Shown: positions 14,313 to 22,325 of the stretch, piece by piece
Numbering within the stretch: position 1 is the stretch's first letter
Layout of the letters: each line of letters starts with the position of its first letter
From: a virus
Strand: one strand, 5' to 3'
DNA: 58,047 bases
Virus record (IMG/VR): IMGVR_UViG_3300034071_002803
Location: 1-58,047 of that record
Made by a program: the position numbers and the translations under genes
Notes under the pieces: generated by a model
The model's database searches: none
What the model was told of the DNA's origin: nothing
Seen by the model: only the letters and a program-made list of their open reading frames with translations

Positions 14313-15036
14313 GGTCGCCTCCCGCTGAAGTGTTTGCCCTAACACCAGATCTCCTGGCTGAGGCAACCTTGGTCAAATAAGATAGCGGATCTCCCTTGAG
14401 ATCTCGTAGAGCTGATTCGCAGATTGCCGACATGAGCGCCGGAATCCCGCCAGGAAAATCCTTCATTAGCTTTGCAAGCCTTCCATAATCTCCACGCTGT
14501 GGGACCATTCCAAGCTGGGCGCCCATAAACTCGCCAAGGCGACCCTGCGTATTCGGGCCAGATATTACATACTCCATCCACTCCTTGAGGCTCCTAACAG
14601 CAACCTGCTCATAATCGTCGCGAAGCCCCAAGCGCTCGTATCGCTCTCTTGCATTTTCTGCCATTTGCTTTCTTTCAATCCTGCCATTGTCTAGAGGGGT
14701 TTCTTGCCATTCATCCCAATCGTGAACGACAAGACCATCCATCAATCCAACGCGCCTAAAGACCGGAAGATACTTTGCGTTTTGGGTGCCAATTATTGCT
14801 TCTATGTGCTGGTCCGATTCAAATACACCATTGGTTTCAGAGGCAGCGCAAAGCAATACAACCCAAGCCCATCTGGCATTGTTGTCTGGTAGCCTCCAGA
14901 GCTTCTTGTGCTTCGGAAGGTCGCTATAGCAGCGCCACCACCTTATTCCTGGGGCGTGTCCTTCTTTACCCGAAGGTTCGGTATCAGAATCTTCAAAGAG
15001 TCCATTGAATGAAGCTCCTGCGGATGACTTTCCCAT
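14293..15036 (-). CDS. DnaD-like phage replisome organiser
   Basis: ATG 15036 has AGGGAGGT nine bases ahead, so the 94-base overlap with the nuclease gene upstream appears real. Residues 32-110 resemble the winged-helix N-terminus of phage replisome organisers (WWRCYSDLPKHKKLWRLP, then FRRVGLMDGLVV). A helical middle and a basic C-terminus follow. Such proteins bind the phage origin and recruit the helicase loader, which is encoded next door. I see no origin repeats inside this gene, though they sometimes lie there. Confidence 0.75.
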   Translation of the reverse strand: MGKSSAGASFNGLFEDSDTEPSGKEGHAPGIRWWRCYSDLPKHKKLWRLPDNNARWAWVVLLCAASETNGVFESDQHIEAIIGTQNAKYLPVFRRVGLMDGLVVHDWDEWQETPLDNGRIERKQMAENARERYERLGLRDDYEQVAVRSLKEWMEYVISGPNTQGRLGEFMGAQLGMVPQRGDYGRLAKLMKDFPGGIPALMSAICESALRDLKGDPLSYLTKVASARRSGVRANTSAGGDRDRYIE

Positions 15037-15803
15037 TTGTTGCAGACCTCCCTATATTCGCATGTTGCATGAGCCCATGAGGATGGGTTCGGGTATATCG
15101 CACCCTTCTCAACCGAGTCCAGAAATGCTCTTGCCTGAATATACAGCTTATCAAGATCATACTGGTTTCTCGTAGTTTGCCTTCGCTCCACCAGCGGGGC
15201 CTTAACAGACTTAGTTATGATATTGAATGTTACAGTTGGATCGTGGGCAAAATTGTCTCTAATTGCCATCGCGTATGCGGTGGCCTGAATGTCTCCGTGC
15301 TCTCTTCCAGCCTCCCACTTTCTTTCTGCTGTTTTGTGCTCAACAACATCATGTTGCTTAGTGATCATGTCAACCTGTGCCTTGAGCCTAATCGGAAGCT
15401 TGCCAAGTTTTGAGTGCGAGATTTCAGCAAACATTGTTCGCTCTACCGCTTCCGCCTCCCAATCATCTCCGGCATCAATTCCCGCAACAAGCATCTTTTC
15501 CCCAAGAGCCGAGTCACCGATCTGATCCCTTTTCTCTTCAGACGACCAGTCAACCTTTGCAGACTCTTCTGCGTAGGTTGTTCTATACATTCTAAGAGAT
15601 AGATCTCTCCTGTTTGGCAACTTTGAGTTTCCGTACCAGGTTGCAAGCCCAGAATGAACCGCCGTCCCTAGCGCAAAAAATGTTGTTGTTTTGTCGGTCC
15701 AAAGACCCATCTTGTACTTGTACCACCAGCGAAGCGGGCACGAGAGGAACTCTCGAAGCTCGCTGACGCTGACGTAGTCAACATTCCTTTCCTGAATTGA
15801 CAT
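14943..15803 (-). CDS. PD-(D/E)XK nuclease, RecB/Cas4-like
   Basis: The start is ATG 15803, overlapping the previous stop by one base (TGATG); a TTG ten codons upstream is less likely. YVSVSELREFLSCPLRWWYKY is the typical opening of RecB-like nucleases. GTAVHSGL, QVDMITKQHDVVEHKTA (D...EHK active site) and GDIQATAYAMAI (QxxxY) complete the PD-(D/E)XK core. A C-terminal CEYREVC may form part of an iron-sulfur site with the N-terminal Cys. It probably resects DNA ends for the annealing protein encoded just upstream. Confidence 0.9.
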   Translation of the reverse strand: MSIQERNVDYVSVSELREFLSCPLRWWYKYKMGLWTDKTTTFFALGTAVHSGLATWYGNSKLPNRRDLSLRMYRTTYAEESAKVDWSSEEKRDQIGDSALGEKMLVAGIDAGDDWEAEAVERTMFAEISHSKLGKLPIRLKAQVDMITKQHDVVEHKTAERKWEAGREHGDIQATAYAMAIRDNFAHDPTVTFNIITKSVKAPLVERRQTTRNQYDLDKLYIQARAFLDSVEKGAIYPNPSSWAHATCEYREVCNKWESHPQELHSMDSLKILIPNLRVKKDTPQE

Positions 15804-16351
15804 CAGACTAGCTCTGCTGAGCGGCTCTTCCAAACAGACTGGAGCGCCTTGCGCTGGTCTGCATCAAGAGATGATCCAACAATATCCTGACCAATTTGCT
15901 GCAGTTCAGCCTTGGTGCCAGCAGACTGGATTGCAGAAATCCAATCAGCAAGAGCAGGATCGTCAAGGAAAATGCGCTGCGCAGCCTCCTCAATCTTCTC
16001 CTGCTTTTCTGGCTGCTTCTTTGATCGAATCTCATCGTCTGAAGCAATTCTCTTTGATGGGAGCCCAGCCATCACCAGCGCCCTGCCAACTGCAGATGTT
16101 TCGCAGTTCTCAACTTCGCTTCCGCGAGTGTAGGGCGTGCTTCCTGGAATATTCATCGCGCTGTGGCCAGTGCCGGCTGGCTGTTCATCTGGCGACTCGC
16201 CGCGATACACAGCAGCACTAAAGACAACGCGCTTGTCCGTAAGCTCAATAAGCCGTGGCTCAATTCTGGCTTTTGGGTAAACCTCAAACCAGGCACGGAG
16301 TCTCTCTGCGACATCAATGTAGTCCTTAAGAACGCTCTTATCAAATGGCAT
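15803..16351 (-). CDS. phage annealing-type recombination protein (ERF/Sak-like)
   Basis: AAGGAG precedes ATG 16351. The block SEVENCETSAVGRALVMAGL, preceded by VVFSAAVYRGE, matches a phage family that recurs where single-strand annealing proteins are expected and shares the ETSAVGRAL signature with ERF/Sak3 proteins. The C-terminal 60 residues are a separate helical domain. Its position directly upstream of the RecB-like nuclease supports an exonuclease-annealase pair. Assignment rests on motif memory; an alternative is a DNA-binding accessory protein. Confidence 0.65.
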   Translation of the reverse strand: MPFDKSVLKDYIDVAERLRAWFEVYPKARIEPRLIELTDKRVVFSAAVYRGESPDEQPAGTGHSAMNIPGSTPYTRGSEVENCETSAVGRALVMAGLPSKRIASDDEIRSKKQPEKQEKIEEAAQRIFLDDPALADWISAIQSAGTKAELQQIGQDIVGSSLDADQRKALQSVWKSRSAELV

Positions 16352-16353
16352 TT

Positions 16354-16623
16354 TTACTTCTCCTTACTGCTTGCGGAATCCAGATCAGAGAAAAGCTCCT
16401 CCTCTGGGAGACCAAGATATTCGGCGAGCTTTACTCGCATTGGCTTCGTCATCGGGGCGTGACCGTACTGTACCTGATTTAGATACCCGTAGGAAATCCC
16501 AAGATGTCGAGCAACCCAGCGTCTCTTAACGCCAGCCTCTGCAATGATTTCCCATACGCGGGCTGTTCCCTTACGCTGGGCCTCGCGAACTGACTTCAGC
16601 TCGTCTCCTGATTGCTTGCTCAT
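16354..16623 (-). CDS. HTH transcriptional regulator (XRE-like)
   Basis: AAGGAGG precedes ATG 16623. Residues 22-70 form a helix-turn-helix of the XRE/Cro type: WEIIAEAGVKRRWVARHLGI, SYGYLNQVQ, and KPMRVKLAEYLGLPEEEL. At 89 residues it is a stand-alone regulator. A near-consensus promoter and a 25-bp dyad lie immediately upstream, which strongly suggests autoregulation of this gene and the recombination/replication operon behind it. Confidence 0.85.
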   Translation of the reverse strand: MSKQSGDELKSVREAQRKGTARVWEIIAEAGVKRRWVARHLGISYGYLNQVQYGHAPMTKPMRVKLAEYLGLPEEELFSDLDSASSKEK

Positions 16624-16637
16624 CCAACCTCCTTACT

Positions 16638-16662
16638 GGCAACATTACTGCTTTATGTTGCC
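16638..16662 (-). promoter_or_regulatory. 25-bp dyad operator
   Basis: GGCAACAT (16638-16645) and ATGTTGCC (16655-16662) form a perfect 8-bp inverted repeat with a 9-base spacer. It lies between the predicted transcription start and the ribosome-binding site of the HTH gene, where bound repressor would block transcription. Confidence 0.7.
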
Positions 16663-16671
16663 TACCACCAG

Positions 16672-16700
16672 AGTATAAGCGGGCTAAGACCTGTCGTCAA
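16672..16700 (-). promoter_or_regulatory. near-consensus sigma70 promoter for the HTH operon
   Basis: Read leftward, TTGACG (16700-16695) and TATACT (16677-16672) are exactly 17 bp apart. The -35 box lies in the last codons of the upstream gene. The predicted start of transcription is near 16665, at the edge of the dyad. Confidence 0.8.
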
Positions 16701-16875
16701 CCGCCTTTTTGCAGGAGCAATGCGTGACCTTGTCGCCAGACCCGGTGGACTTCCCTAAAGATCTGATTGAGCCAAACTTAATACCAGTGCTTTTTCGGTT
16801 TTTGCAATTTTTTGACGCACATGTAATTCGCTCAACGCCGCTTGCAATGCTTCGGTCAGTATCCGTATTTTTCAT
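16684..16875 (-). CDS. small Cys-rich basic protein, 63 aa
   Basis: AAAGGAG precedes ATG 16875, which lies within the end of the HNH gene (20-base overlap). Four cysteines (CASKNCKNRK and later HCSCKK) in a Lys/Arg/Ser-rich chain suggest a small zinc-binding, nucleic-acid-interacting protein. No family was recognised. Its last codons contain the -35 element of the HTH promoter. Confidence 0.65.
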   Translation of the reverse strand: MKNTDTDRSIASGVERITCASKNCKNRKSTGIKFGSIRSLGKSTGSGDKVTHCSCKKAVDDRS

Positions 16876-17152
16876 GTAGGTACTCCTTTATAGCTGCCCG
16901 CCACCTTTTGGATGATTCTGTTTTTACTCTATGGTGCCAGCCACAAAGTATAACACAATTTTCCATTGTTGATGGTCCGCGCTTGCCAAGCCCAGATGTT
17001 GAAACATGGTCTATTTCAAGCGCAATTCTTCCGCCAGAACCAAATTGGCTTCCGCATCTATCTTCCATGCCAATTACTGGCCCTATGCAGGTCTTGTCTC
17101 TTTTGAGCAGCGCAAATCGAAGCTCTGGCGTTACGGGGTCTTTGTGGGGCAT
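16856..17152 (-). CDS. HNH endonuclease
   Basis: The compact HNH fold is visible: RFALLKRDKTCIGP, then IALEIDHV (first His), ENCVILCGWHHRVK (Asn and final His) with Cys pairs that probably bind zinc. The start overlaps the previous stop by TAATG. Small HNH proteins encoded near head genes in HK97-type phages can assist terminase during packaging; here it lies near the portal gene. A free-standing homing-type nuclease is the alternative. Confidence 0.9.
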   Translation of the reverse strand: MPHKDPVTPELRFALLKRDKTCIGPVIGMEDRCGSQFGSGGRIALEIDHVSTSGLGKRGPSTMENCVILCGWHHRVKTESSKRWRAAIKEYLHEKYGY

Positions 17153-17397
17153 TAGTCTTCCCAGATAGCTTCTGAGATTCTTCCTGCCGTCCTTAGCTCG
17201 CGAAGCTTTTCAACTTCTTCATAAAACTTTCTAATTTTATAATCTATTGCCATTAGCAATTTTTGATCGTCTTCAAGTGGCACCCTAGAGGACGCACTTA
17301 CCACCGCGCCCTGAGCCCTGCTCATGTCTCTCTCTAGGGCGTCAAGAACCCTGTTGCAGATTGAATTACTTCGTTTCCCCTGAAAGTTGTTTGACAT
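17152..17397 (-). CDS. hypothetical helical protein, 81 aa
   Basis: I chose ATG 17397 (MSNNFQGKRSN...), with GGAGG about 12 bases ahead; the frame is open upstream only through non-ATG codons or ATG 17439. The product is helical and charged (LMAIDYKIRKFYEEVEKLREL), possibly a coiled coil. It overlaps the small Cys gene at 17366. No function can be assigned. Confidence 0.55.
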   Translation of the reverse strand: MSNNFQGKRSNSICNRVLDALERDMSRAQGAVVSASSRVPLEDDQKLLMAIDYKIRKFYEEVEKLRELRTAGRISEAIWED

Positions 17398-17524
17398 TCT
17401 TTTTCTTAACCTCCGCTGTTGATGCCTTCTTTGCGGCATCTTCTGCTCGAACCAGTCTACACCCAATACAAAAACAGGGTTGAATGTGCGACTTTGGGCC
17501 TTCTGTCTTTGGCAGCTTTGCCAT
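17366..17524 (-). CDS. small Cys/Lys-rich protein, 52 aa
   Basis: The ATG at 17524 overlaps the portal stop by one base (TAATG), the junction style used throughout this genome. The peptide has a CFCIGC cluster in its centre and a Lys-rich C-terminal tail (KKASTAEVKKKNVKQ). It could bind a metal. It is short, but its position and coupling argue that it is translated. Confidence 0.6.
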   Translation of the reverse strand: MAKLPKTEGPKSHIQPCFCIGCRLVRAEDAAKKASTAEVKKKNVKQLSGETK

Positions 17525-19722
17525 TATTCGTTATCGAGCTGACGGACAACCTTCCCGCTCCAAGACCACCCAGCGTCTCCGCCCCATAGCGCCCAGGCAA
17601 TTCTGCCGTTGCTTGGGTACCCGTCAGAGCCAGGGGCCCAGCCCTTACCCTTCTTGTCTACCTCATGGCGAGCAAAATAAGCATTCATTTTTCGCACTCT
17701 TGGAGCAGTCATTCGGTTGCCAACCAGCATTCTTGCCGTAGTCTGACCAGGGCCAATTCCGCCGCGACCAAACTCCTTGCGCCAATCAAGTCCGCGCTGC
17801 GCTTCCTTCCTGACAGACTCTGGGACATCAAGGTTTGCAGCAGTTTTATCAAGTTTTACATTTTCTGAGTTTGTAACCTTGCTGATGCCAAGCTTTTTAT
17901 ACTCCTCGCGAACAGCGCTATTATTTTCAATTGCCTCAACAACGCTGCGGCTTCCTAGTATTTTGCTCATCTTATATTTCTTCCACTGCAATTCAGTACC
18001 TGCCGGGAAGTCGCTAAGGAATATCTCGCTATGCGGAATGTCGTTTGAATCAAGCCAAGACTTAGTTTCCTCCAGCCGCTTAATGTTTCTAGCGCTAAGG
18101 ATATAAATGTCATGATCCATTGACTCGGTTCGCAGATGCTCAACAACCGCTTCGTTTACTTTTCCGCCGTCCATGTCAATTGTTCCATCAATATCGCAAA
18201 CTATTACTGGATCTCCAGCAGATTTCTTCCCCTTGGATGGTCGCTGGTTTGGCGCCATCTCTGGGTTATTTACCGGGTTGACCATTTGTGCCCCCTGCGG
18301 AGTTGGCTTCATTTTTGCCGGCGGGGTCTTTGGCGGGGTTGGCTTGCCGCCCTCTGTCGGAGTAGGCGCTCCGCCTTCTGGCTCTGGCTCTGGCTCTGGC
18401 AGCGGGAATTCACCAAGAACCCTGCGTCGCAACTCAATCTCGTAAAGACTTAGTGGCATATAGCCCTGGGGCGTTGGAATCCAAACATCGTCCCCAAGCT
18501 CCCCAACGCCCTCCATGCCCCTTTCCTTAAGAGCTTCATTAAGGCGCATCCACGGCATACCAGCCATTGAGGCCTTGTAGTAGCTTGAAATTGTGTCCAT
18601 GCTTGCTCGTCCAACGTCTGTGAATGAAAACCTTAGCTTGCGGTCATAGCGCCATACAATTTCTCTGGTGATGTATTCGGCAATCAAGTCAAGAAGTGGC
18701 GCGATACCAACATCTTGAGTGAAGCCAGCGCCAACTTCGGCGGTGCTCCTGTTCACATCAAAGCTAATGCCAATATCCTGCGGCTGAACACCAAAGACGG
18801 CACAAATTTTTCTGGCAAGGTAGACCTGCCACTCCATAAACTGCATGTCCCTGTTTGAAGAGGCAAGCGGCATCCATTGAATGCCCTTTGCGCCGCCAGT
18901 GATTGCGATCTGGCTCTTGCCTGCAATCTCTGCCTCCCAGTAAGCCTTAAATGAATCAACCTGATCTGCACGAATGCCCTCGCCGAGGTTAAGAATTCCC
19001 GGCGGAACAGCCTGCTTTACCGTTTTGGAGTTGTAATCAGCAGCGGCAAGATCCGCCTCAATGGTATCGGCAAGAACCTCAAGCGGAGAAAGACCGATTG
19101 GGCTATATGTGACTGGGTTTGCCATAATGACAACCATCTCATCGTTTCTATACGATGCAACAAGCTCACCAGTTTCCGCAGTGTGTTCGTAATATCGCGG
19201 CTGATTTGGCTTAGTGCCATCCCACTTTGCATCAAACGAGATAAGTCCGGCGTCCTTCGGCCAAAGATTGGCAATCGGATCAACCATTGACCCGGGCTTA
19301 AGCTTTGCCCCGCGCTTCATTTCAATCTCAATAGCCCCTTGGTCCAAGACAAGGATGTCTTCAACAATTGGTTCAATAAACGAACGCCAGGAGTCGCCTC
19401 TCTGGTTCGGGTTTCTCAAGAGCAACTTGACTCGGTTTGACTCAATTTCGTTTGCTGCCTCGCCCACCCAGTCAGCTGAAACAATGTCCCATTTTGCGCG
19501 GCTAATCTGTGTCCTGCGGAGGTTGATTGCGGCGCGAAGCCAAGGGTTGCTTCGAGACCACCGGCGGAGCTGTGAGACGCTACGCTTCTGTAGCTGCCCA
19601 GTGCTTACAGCGCCACGGGCGTAGGGGGAAATATCAAAATCTGGAATAACGCTTGGCTCGCTATTCTTCTCGGCGCCACCGCCAAAGATTCGCTGAAAGA
19701 GACTTGGTCGCTGCTCTGCCAT
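17524..19722 (-). CDS. portal protein fused to a HAD-like domain and a C-terminal domain
   Basis: Residues 1-435 match HK97-type phage portals (WLRAAINLRRTQISRAKWDI, GLSPLEVLADTIEADLAA, VFGVQPQDIG). A Pro/Glu/Thr linker (436-500) follows. Residues 504-615 form a HAD/polynucleotide-kinase-type phosphatase domain: VIVCDIDGTI (D510, D512), ILSARN and a late Lys, but motif IV reads AIENN where an acidic pair is usual, so activity is doubtful. Residues 632-732 (VPESVRKEAQRGLDW ... GRIAWALWGGDAGWSW) are a domain seen in other phage head proteins. The portal forms the dodecameric DNA channel. It is on the opposite strand from the protease and capsid genes. Confidence 0.88.
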   Translation of the reverse strand: MAEQRPSLFQRIFGGGAEKNSEPSVIPDFDISPYARGAVSTGQLQKRSVSQLRRWSRSNPWLRAAINLRRTQISRAKWDIVSADWVGEAANEIESNRVKLLLRNPNQRGDSWRSFIEPIVEDILVLDQGAIEIEMKRGAKLKPGSMVDPIANLWPKDAGLISFDAKWDGTKPNQPRYYEHTAETGELVASYRNDEMVVIMANPVTYSPIGLSPLEVLADTIEADLAAADYNSKTVKQAVPPGILNLGEGIRADQVDSFKAYWEAEIAGKSQIAITGGAKGIQWMPLASSNRDMQFMEWQVYLARKICAVFGVQPQDIGISFDVNRSTAEVGAGFTQDVGIAPLLDLIAEYITREIVWRYDRKLRFSFTDVGRASMDTISSYYKASMAGMPWMRLNEALKERGMEGVGELGDDVWIPTPQGYMPLSLYEIELRRRVLGEFPLPEPEPEPEGGAPTPTEGGKPTPPKTPPAKMKPTPQGAQMVNPVNNPEMAPNQRPSKGKKSAGDPVIVCDIDGTIDMDGGKVNEAVVEHLRTESMDHDIYILSARNIKRLEETKSWLDSNDIPHSEIFLSDFPAGTELQWKKYKMSKILGSRSVVEAIENNSAVREEYKKLGISKVTNSENVKLDKTAANLDVPESVRKEAQRGLDWRKEFGRGGIGPGQTTARMLVGNRMTAPRVRKMNAYFARHEVDKKGKGWAPGSDGYPSNGRIAWALWGGDAGWSWSGKVVRQLDNE

Positions 19723-19949
19723 TAAATCCCCCTAATACTTCTTCGAATAGCGCTTCTAAATGTGTCGTCAGCCATCCACTTGTTAACAGAATCCCGAAAC
19801 TCTGGGAGGGTCATATTAACAACCTGATGCCCCTTGTTGTATCTGATCGTATTGGCGTTGATGTACCTAATCCAATACCTTGGGACAGCAAAGGTTCCGT
19901 CTTTGAATTCGACTACAATGGTAGACGATGCGTCAGGAATTGTGCTCAT
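19722..19949 (-). CDS. hypothetical protein, 75 aa
   Basis: The stop overlaps the portal start by one base (TAATG) and the start lies inside the end of the upstream gene. The chain has a beta-rich first half (TIVVEFKDGTFAVPRYWIRYI) and a helical end (PEFRDSVNKWMADD). Because it is tightly coupled to the portal gene it may be a head assembly factor, but there is no direct evidence. Confidence 0.65.
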   Translation of the reverse strand: MSTIPDASSTIVVEFKDGTFAVPRYWIRYINANTIRYNKGHQVVNMTLPEFRDSVNKWMADDTFRSAIRRSIRGI

Positions 19950-20439
19950 CTTCAGAATCTACCTGCTCAAGCTCCTCAAGGACTCCAGACAAAATGTCGT
20001 CTGGGCTTTCATCTGGCTCATCATAAAGGTCTTCTTCCTCTTTTGCAATAAGCTCAGAAAGTAGCTTGCGGTACTTCTTTTCTTGTGGAACACTCATCCT
20101 TGACCTGTGCAAATCCGCATAACACCAATGGCAAACTTTGTATCTCTTTTGACCCTTTGCCCTTGGGACTATTGGCTCTGGGTAAAGTTCTTTTACTAGG
20201 TGGTTTGGTCCGGCCATAATTCCACATGCCGCGCATCTTGGGTGGGCGGCTTCAAGGTCCTTATATCTAGCCACCACTGGGGCAATGGTTTTCTGGAGTC
20301 TCAAAAGAGACGAGGCAAGCTCTCGGACTTGTGCCTCGTGATGATTTATCTGCGAGCAAAGCGGGCACGGATTTGCGCCATCAACGGGCGCTCCGGTTGT
20401 CTCTTCTTGCTCGTTATCAAACATAGTGTCATCTACCAT
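19933..20439 (-). CDS. zinc-finger-like protein, 168 aa
   Basis: The start ATG 20439 lies 6-7 bases after a -10 box, so the mRNA is probably leaderless; a start six codons upstream would precede the RNA start. Three cysteine pairs occur (CPLCSQ, CAACG, CHWCYADLH), with His nearby, which fits zinc binding. A helical middle (VRELASSLLRLQKTI) and a strongly acidic C-terminus follow. It is the first gene of the leftward portal operon. The function is unknown; a small-terminase-like role has no direct support. Confidence 0.7.
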   Translation of the reverse strand: MVDDTMFDNEQEETTGAPVDGANPCPLCSQINHHEAQVRELASSLLRLQKTIAPVVARYKDLEAAHPRCAACGIMAGPNHLVKELYPEPIVPRAKGQKRYKVCHWCYADLHRSRMSVPQEKKYRKLLSELIAKEEEDLYDEPDESPDDILSGVLEELEQVDSEDEHNS

Positions 20440-20455
20440 TGTTACAATATAGCAC
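20436..20455 (-). promoter_or_regulatory. left arm of divergent promoter (leaderless, leftward)
   Basis: This 20-bp arm is the perfect inverted copy of 20566-20585. Read leftward it contains an extended -10 (TGC TATATT) followed six bases later by the ATG at 20439. No good -35 box is present, which suits an extended -10 promoter. Confidence 0.65.
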
Positions 20456-20565
20456 ATCGGAAACTATTGTTTATAAAACTGAATATTTAATAAATCATTT
20501 TTACTGTAAAAACAAGTGTAGTATTTTTGAATCTTGACTTTACATAATCAATAGGTTCATTATGT

Positions 20566-20585
20566 GTGCTATATTGTAACAATGG
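20566..20585 (+). promoter_or_regulatory. right arm of divergent promoter (rightward)
   Basis: The arm has an extended -10, TGC TATATT (20567-20575), inside GTGCTATATTGTAACAATGG, identical to the reverse of 20436-20455. Transcription should begin near 20582, at an ATG, and read into the protease, capsid and tail genes. Confidence 0.65.
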
Positions 20586-20626
20586 CGCTAAGGGCGCCTG
20601 TGGTAAAACCACCATATAAACATTGA
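20582..20626 (+). CDS. possible 14-residue leader peptide
   Basis: An ATG six bases after the -10 box opens MALRAPVVKPPYKH and stops at 20626, where the ribosome-binding site (AGGGAG) of the protease begins. It mirrors the leaderless start on the left arm. It could be a translated leader or a chance frame created by the symmetry. Confidence 0.35.
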   Translation: MALRAPVVKPPYKH

Positions 20627-20636
20627 GGGAGCTAAA

Positions 20637-22325
20637 GTGGATTTCAAGCTTTACACCACGGCACTCAAGGCGTACACCGCCGACAACGGCGACCTTTATG
20701 TTCGGGGAACAACCTCCTCTACCATCCGCGACCTTCATGGCGACGAGATGACCCTAAACGCGCTGCACACAATGCGTGATACTGCCAAAAATAATATGAC
20801 CATTTGGCTTAACCATAATTACAATGTTCCTGACGATATCTTTGGCTCCGTATCAGACGCCTTCATTGAGAAGCGCATGGACGCAGCTACTGGTCAAGAA
20901 GTTTATGACCTTGATATCGCTATTCGGGTTGTCGGCGAAGACGAGAACCCACTTGCAATGAAGGCATACCGCGCTATTAAGCGTGGCGTCAAGCTTGGCT
21001 TGTCCATTGGCGCCCGAGTGGAAAAGGTTTCAAAGCGCAAGGACAATAACGACCAGGAAACCTATGTTATTGACAGCGTTCGACTCCTTGAGTCGTCAAT
21101 CGTTGGAATCCCCGCCAATCAGCGCTCATATCTTCAGAATGCTCTTAAGAGTGTTCGTGGTGGGGCTGGTAATCTTCCGGACATTGATGAGCTCCTCGAG
21201 GAGACTAAGTCCGCTGAGGGAAGATTCAAGGTTGGAGATATGGTCACTTGGGGTTCAAGTGGCGGTGACGCAACTGGCAAGATCACAAAGATTGTCCAAG
21301 AGGGCAAGCTTGAGGTTCCAGATTCGTCATTTACTATCGAGGCTGATGAGGACGATCCGGCAGTCCTTATTCGCGTTTACCGAGACGCAAAGCCATCAGA
21401 TCGACTTGTTGGGCACAAGATGTCCACTCTTCGAGCTGCAAAGTCTTTTGACGCATCTGCCGAAGCGTTTACTGTAGAAACAGAAACTGAAGAGGAGACA
21501 TTTGACATGGATGAACTAGATCAGAAGAAGACCCGTGTAACCGTTACGGTTAGCACGGATGCGGAGGCCAATAACGAAGCCGCCGCTGCTGTCGCACCCT
21601 CCGCTCCGGCGGCGGCGGCCCCCCTTGAAGAGGTAGAGGCTGCTGCGCCAGAGGTAGAGGTTGAGCCAGTCGTTGAGGAGCCAGCCGTTGAGCCTGAAGT
21701 TGCAGAGCCAGTGGTTGAGGAGCCAGCGGCAGAAGAGCCAGTTGCTGAGGAGCATCCGGCAGCAGCCCCAGAAGTTGAACTAAGTGACTTGCTAGTACTT
21801 GCATCAGCCGACGAGGTTGTTGAAAAGGCTGGCGCATCGGTAGCTGAGCGACTTGCAATTGTTGTCAAGGAACTTAAGTCAATTGCCGATCAGTACGCTA
21901 AAGACGAGAGTTCAAATGCAGACTCAATCATGAAGATTGTTGATGCACTCAATAAGGTGCTCGGCACGGAAGAGTCCTCACCGGCTTCTGAAATGCCAAG
22001 CAAGAGCGCCGATTCTACCGAGATTACTGCTCCAGAAGGCAATGGCCTTGTGGAGTTGGAGTCACTTGCTAAGTCTGCACTGGATGCAGCCATCTCAGCA
22101 CAGCAGGAAGTTGCCGCGATTCGCCGCGAGTTTACTGAGCTGTCGGACGAGAAGGCCAAGGTCGAGGGCGAGCTTGCCAAGGCGCTTGATGTTGTCGGTC
22201 GGTTGATGAACCTACCCGGCGGCCGCAAGGAAATTGAAACAACTGGGACGAAGGGCTCGACGGCAGTTTCTGCCCCGTGGCTTTCACCCTACATTCAGCG
22301 TGTCCTAGACACAGAGGAGAAGTAA
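20637..22325 (+). CDS. HK97-type prohead protease with Tudor-like domain and scaffold region
   Basis: GTG 20637 follows AGGGAG. Residues 1-180 are an S78-type prohead protease: His60 in IWLNHNY and Ser123 in LGLSIGARV are the catalytic candidates. Residues about 195-270 (FKVGDMVTWGSSGG ... DDPAVLIRVYRD ... LVGHKMSTL) match the HVA1/DUF2945 Tudor-like domain often fused to phage head proteins. An acidic Pro/Glu/Val/Ala-rich stretch (about 310-380) and a coiled-coil end (AAISAQQEVAAIRREFTELS) probably act as scaffold removed on maturation. It is coupled to the capsid gene by TAATG. Confidence 0.9.
   Translation: MDFKLYTTALKAYTADNGDLYVRGTTSSTIRDLHGDEMTLNALHTMRDTAKNNMTIWLNHNYNVPDDIFGSVSDAFIEKRMDAATGQEVYDLDIAIRVVGEDENPLAMKAYRAIKRGVKLGLSIGARVEKVSKRKDNNDQETYVIDSVRLLESSIVGIPANQRSYLQNALKSVRGGAGNLPDIDELLEETKSAEGRFKVGDMVTWGSSGGDATGKITKIVQEGKLEVPDSSFTIEADEDDPAVLIRVYRDAKPSDRLVGHKMSTLRAAKSFDASAEAFTVETETEEETFDMDELDQKKTRVTVTVSTDAEANNEAAAAVAPSAPAAAAPLEEVEAAAPEVEVEPVVEEPAVEPEVAEPVVEEPAAEEPVAEEHPAAAPEVELSDLLVLASADEVVEKAGASVAERLAIVVKELKSIADQYAKDESSNADSIMKIVDALNKVLGTEESSPASEMPSKSADSTEITAPEGNGLVELESLAKSALDAAISAQQEVAAIRREFTELSDEKAKVEGELAKALDVVGRLMNLPGGRKEIETTGTKGSTAVSAPWLSPYIQRVLDTEEK

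Noticed and set aside
21516-21868. Minus-strand frames opposite the prohead protease
   Set aside because: They are low-complexity mirrors of the acidic Glu/Val/Ala stretch.
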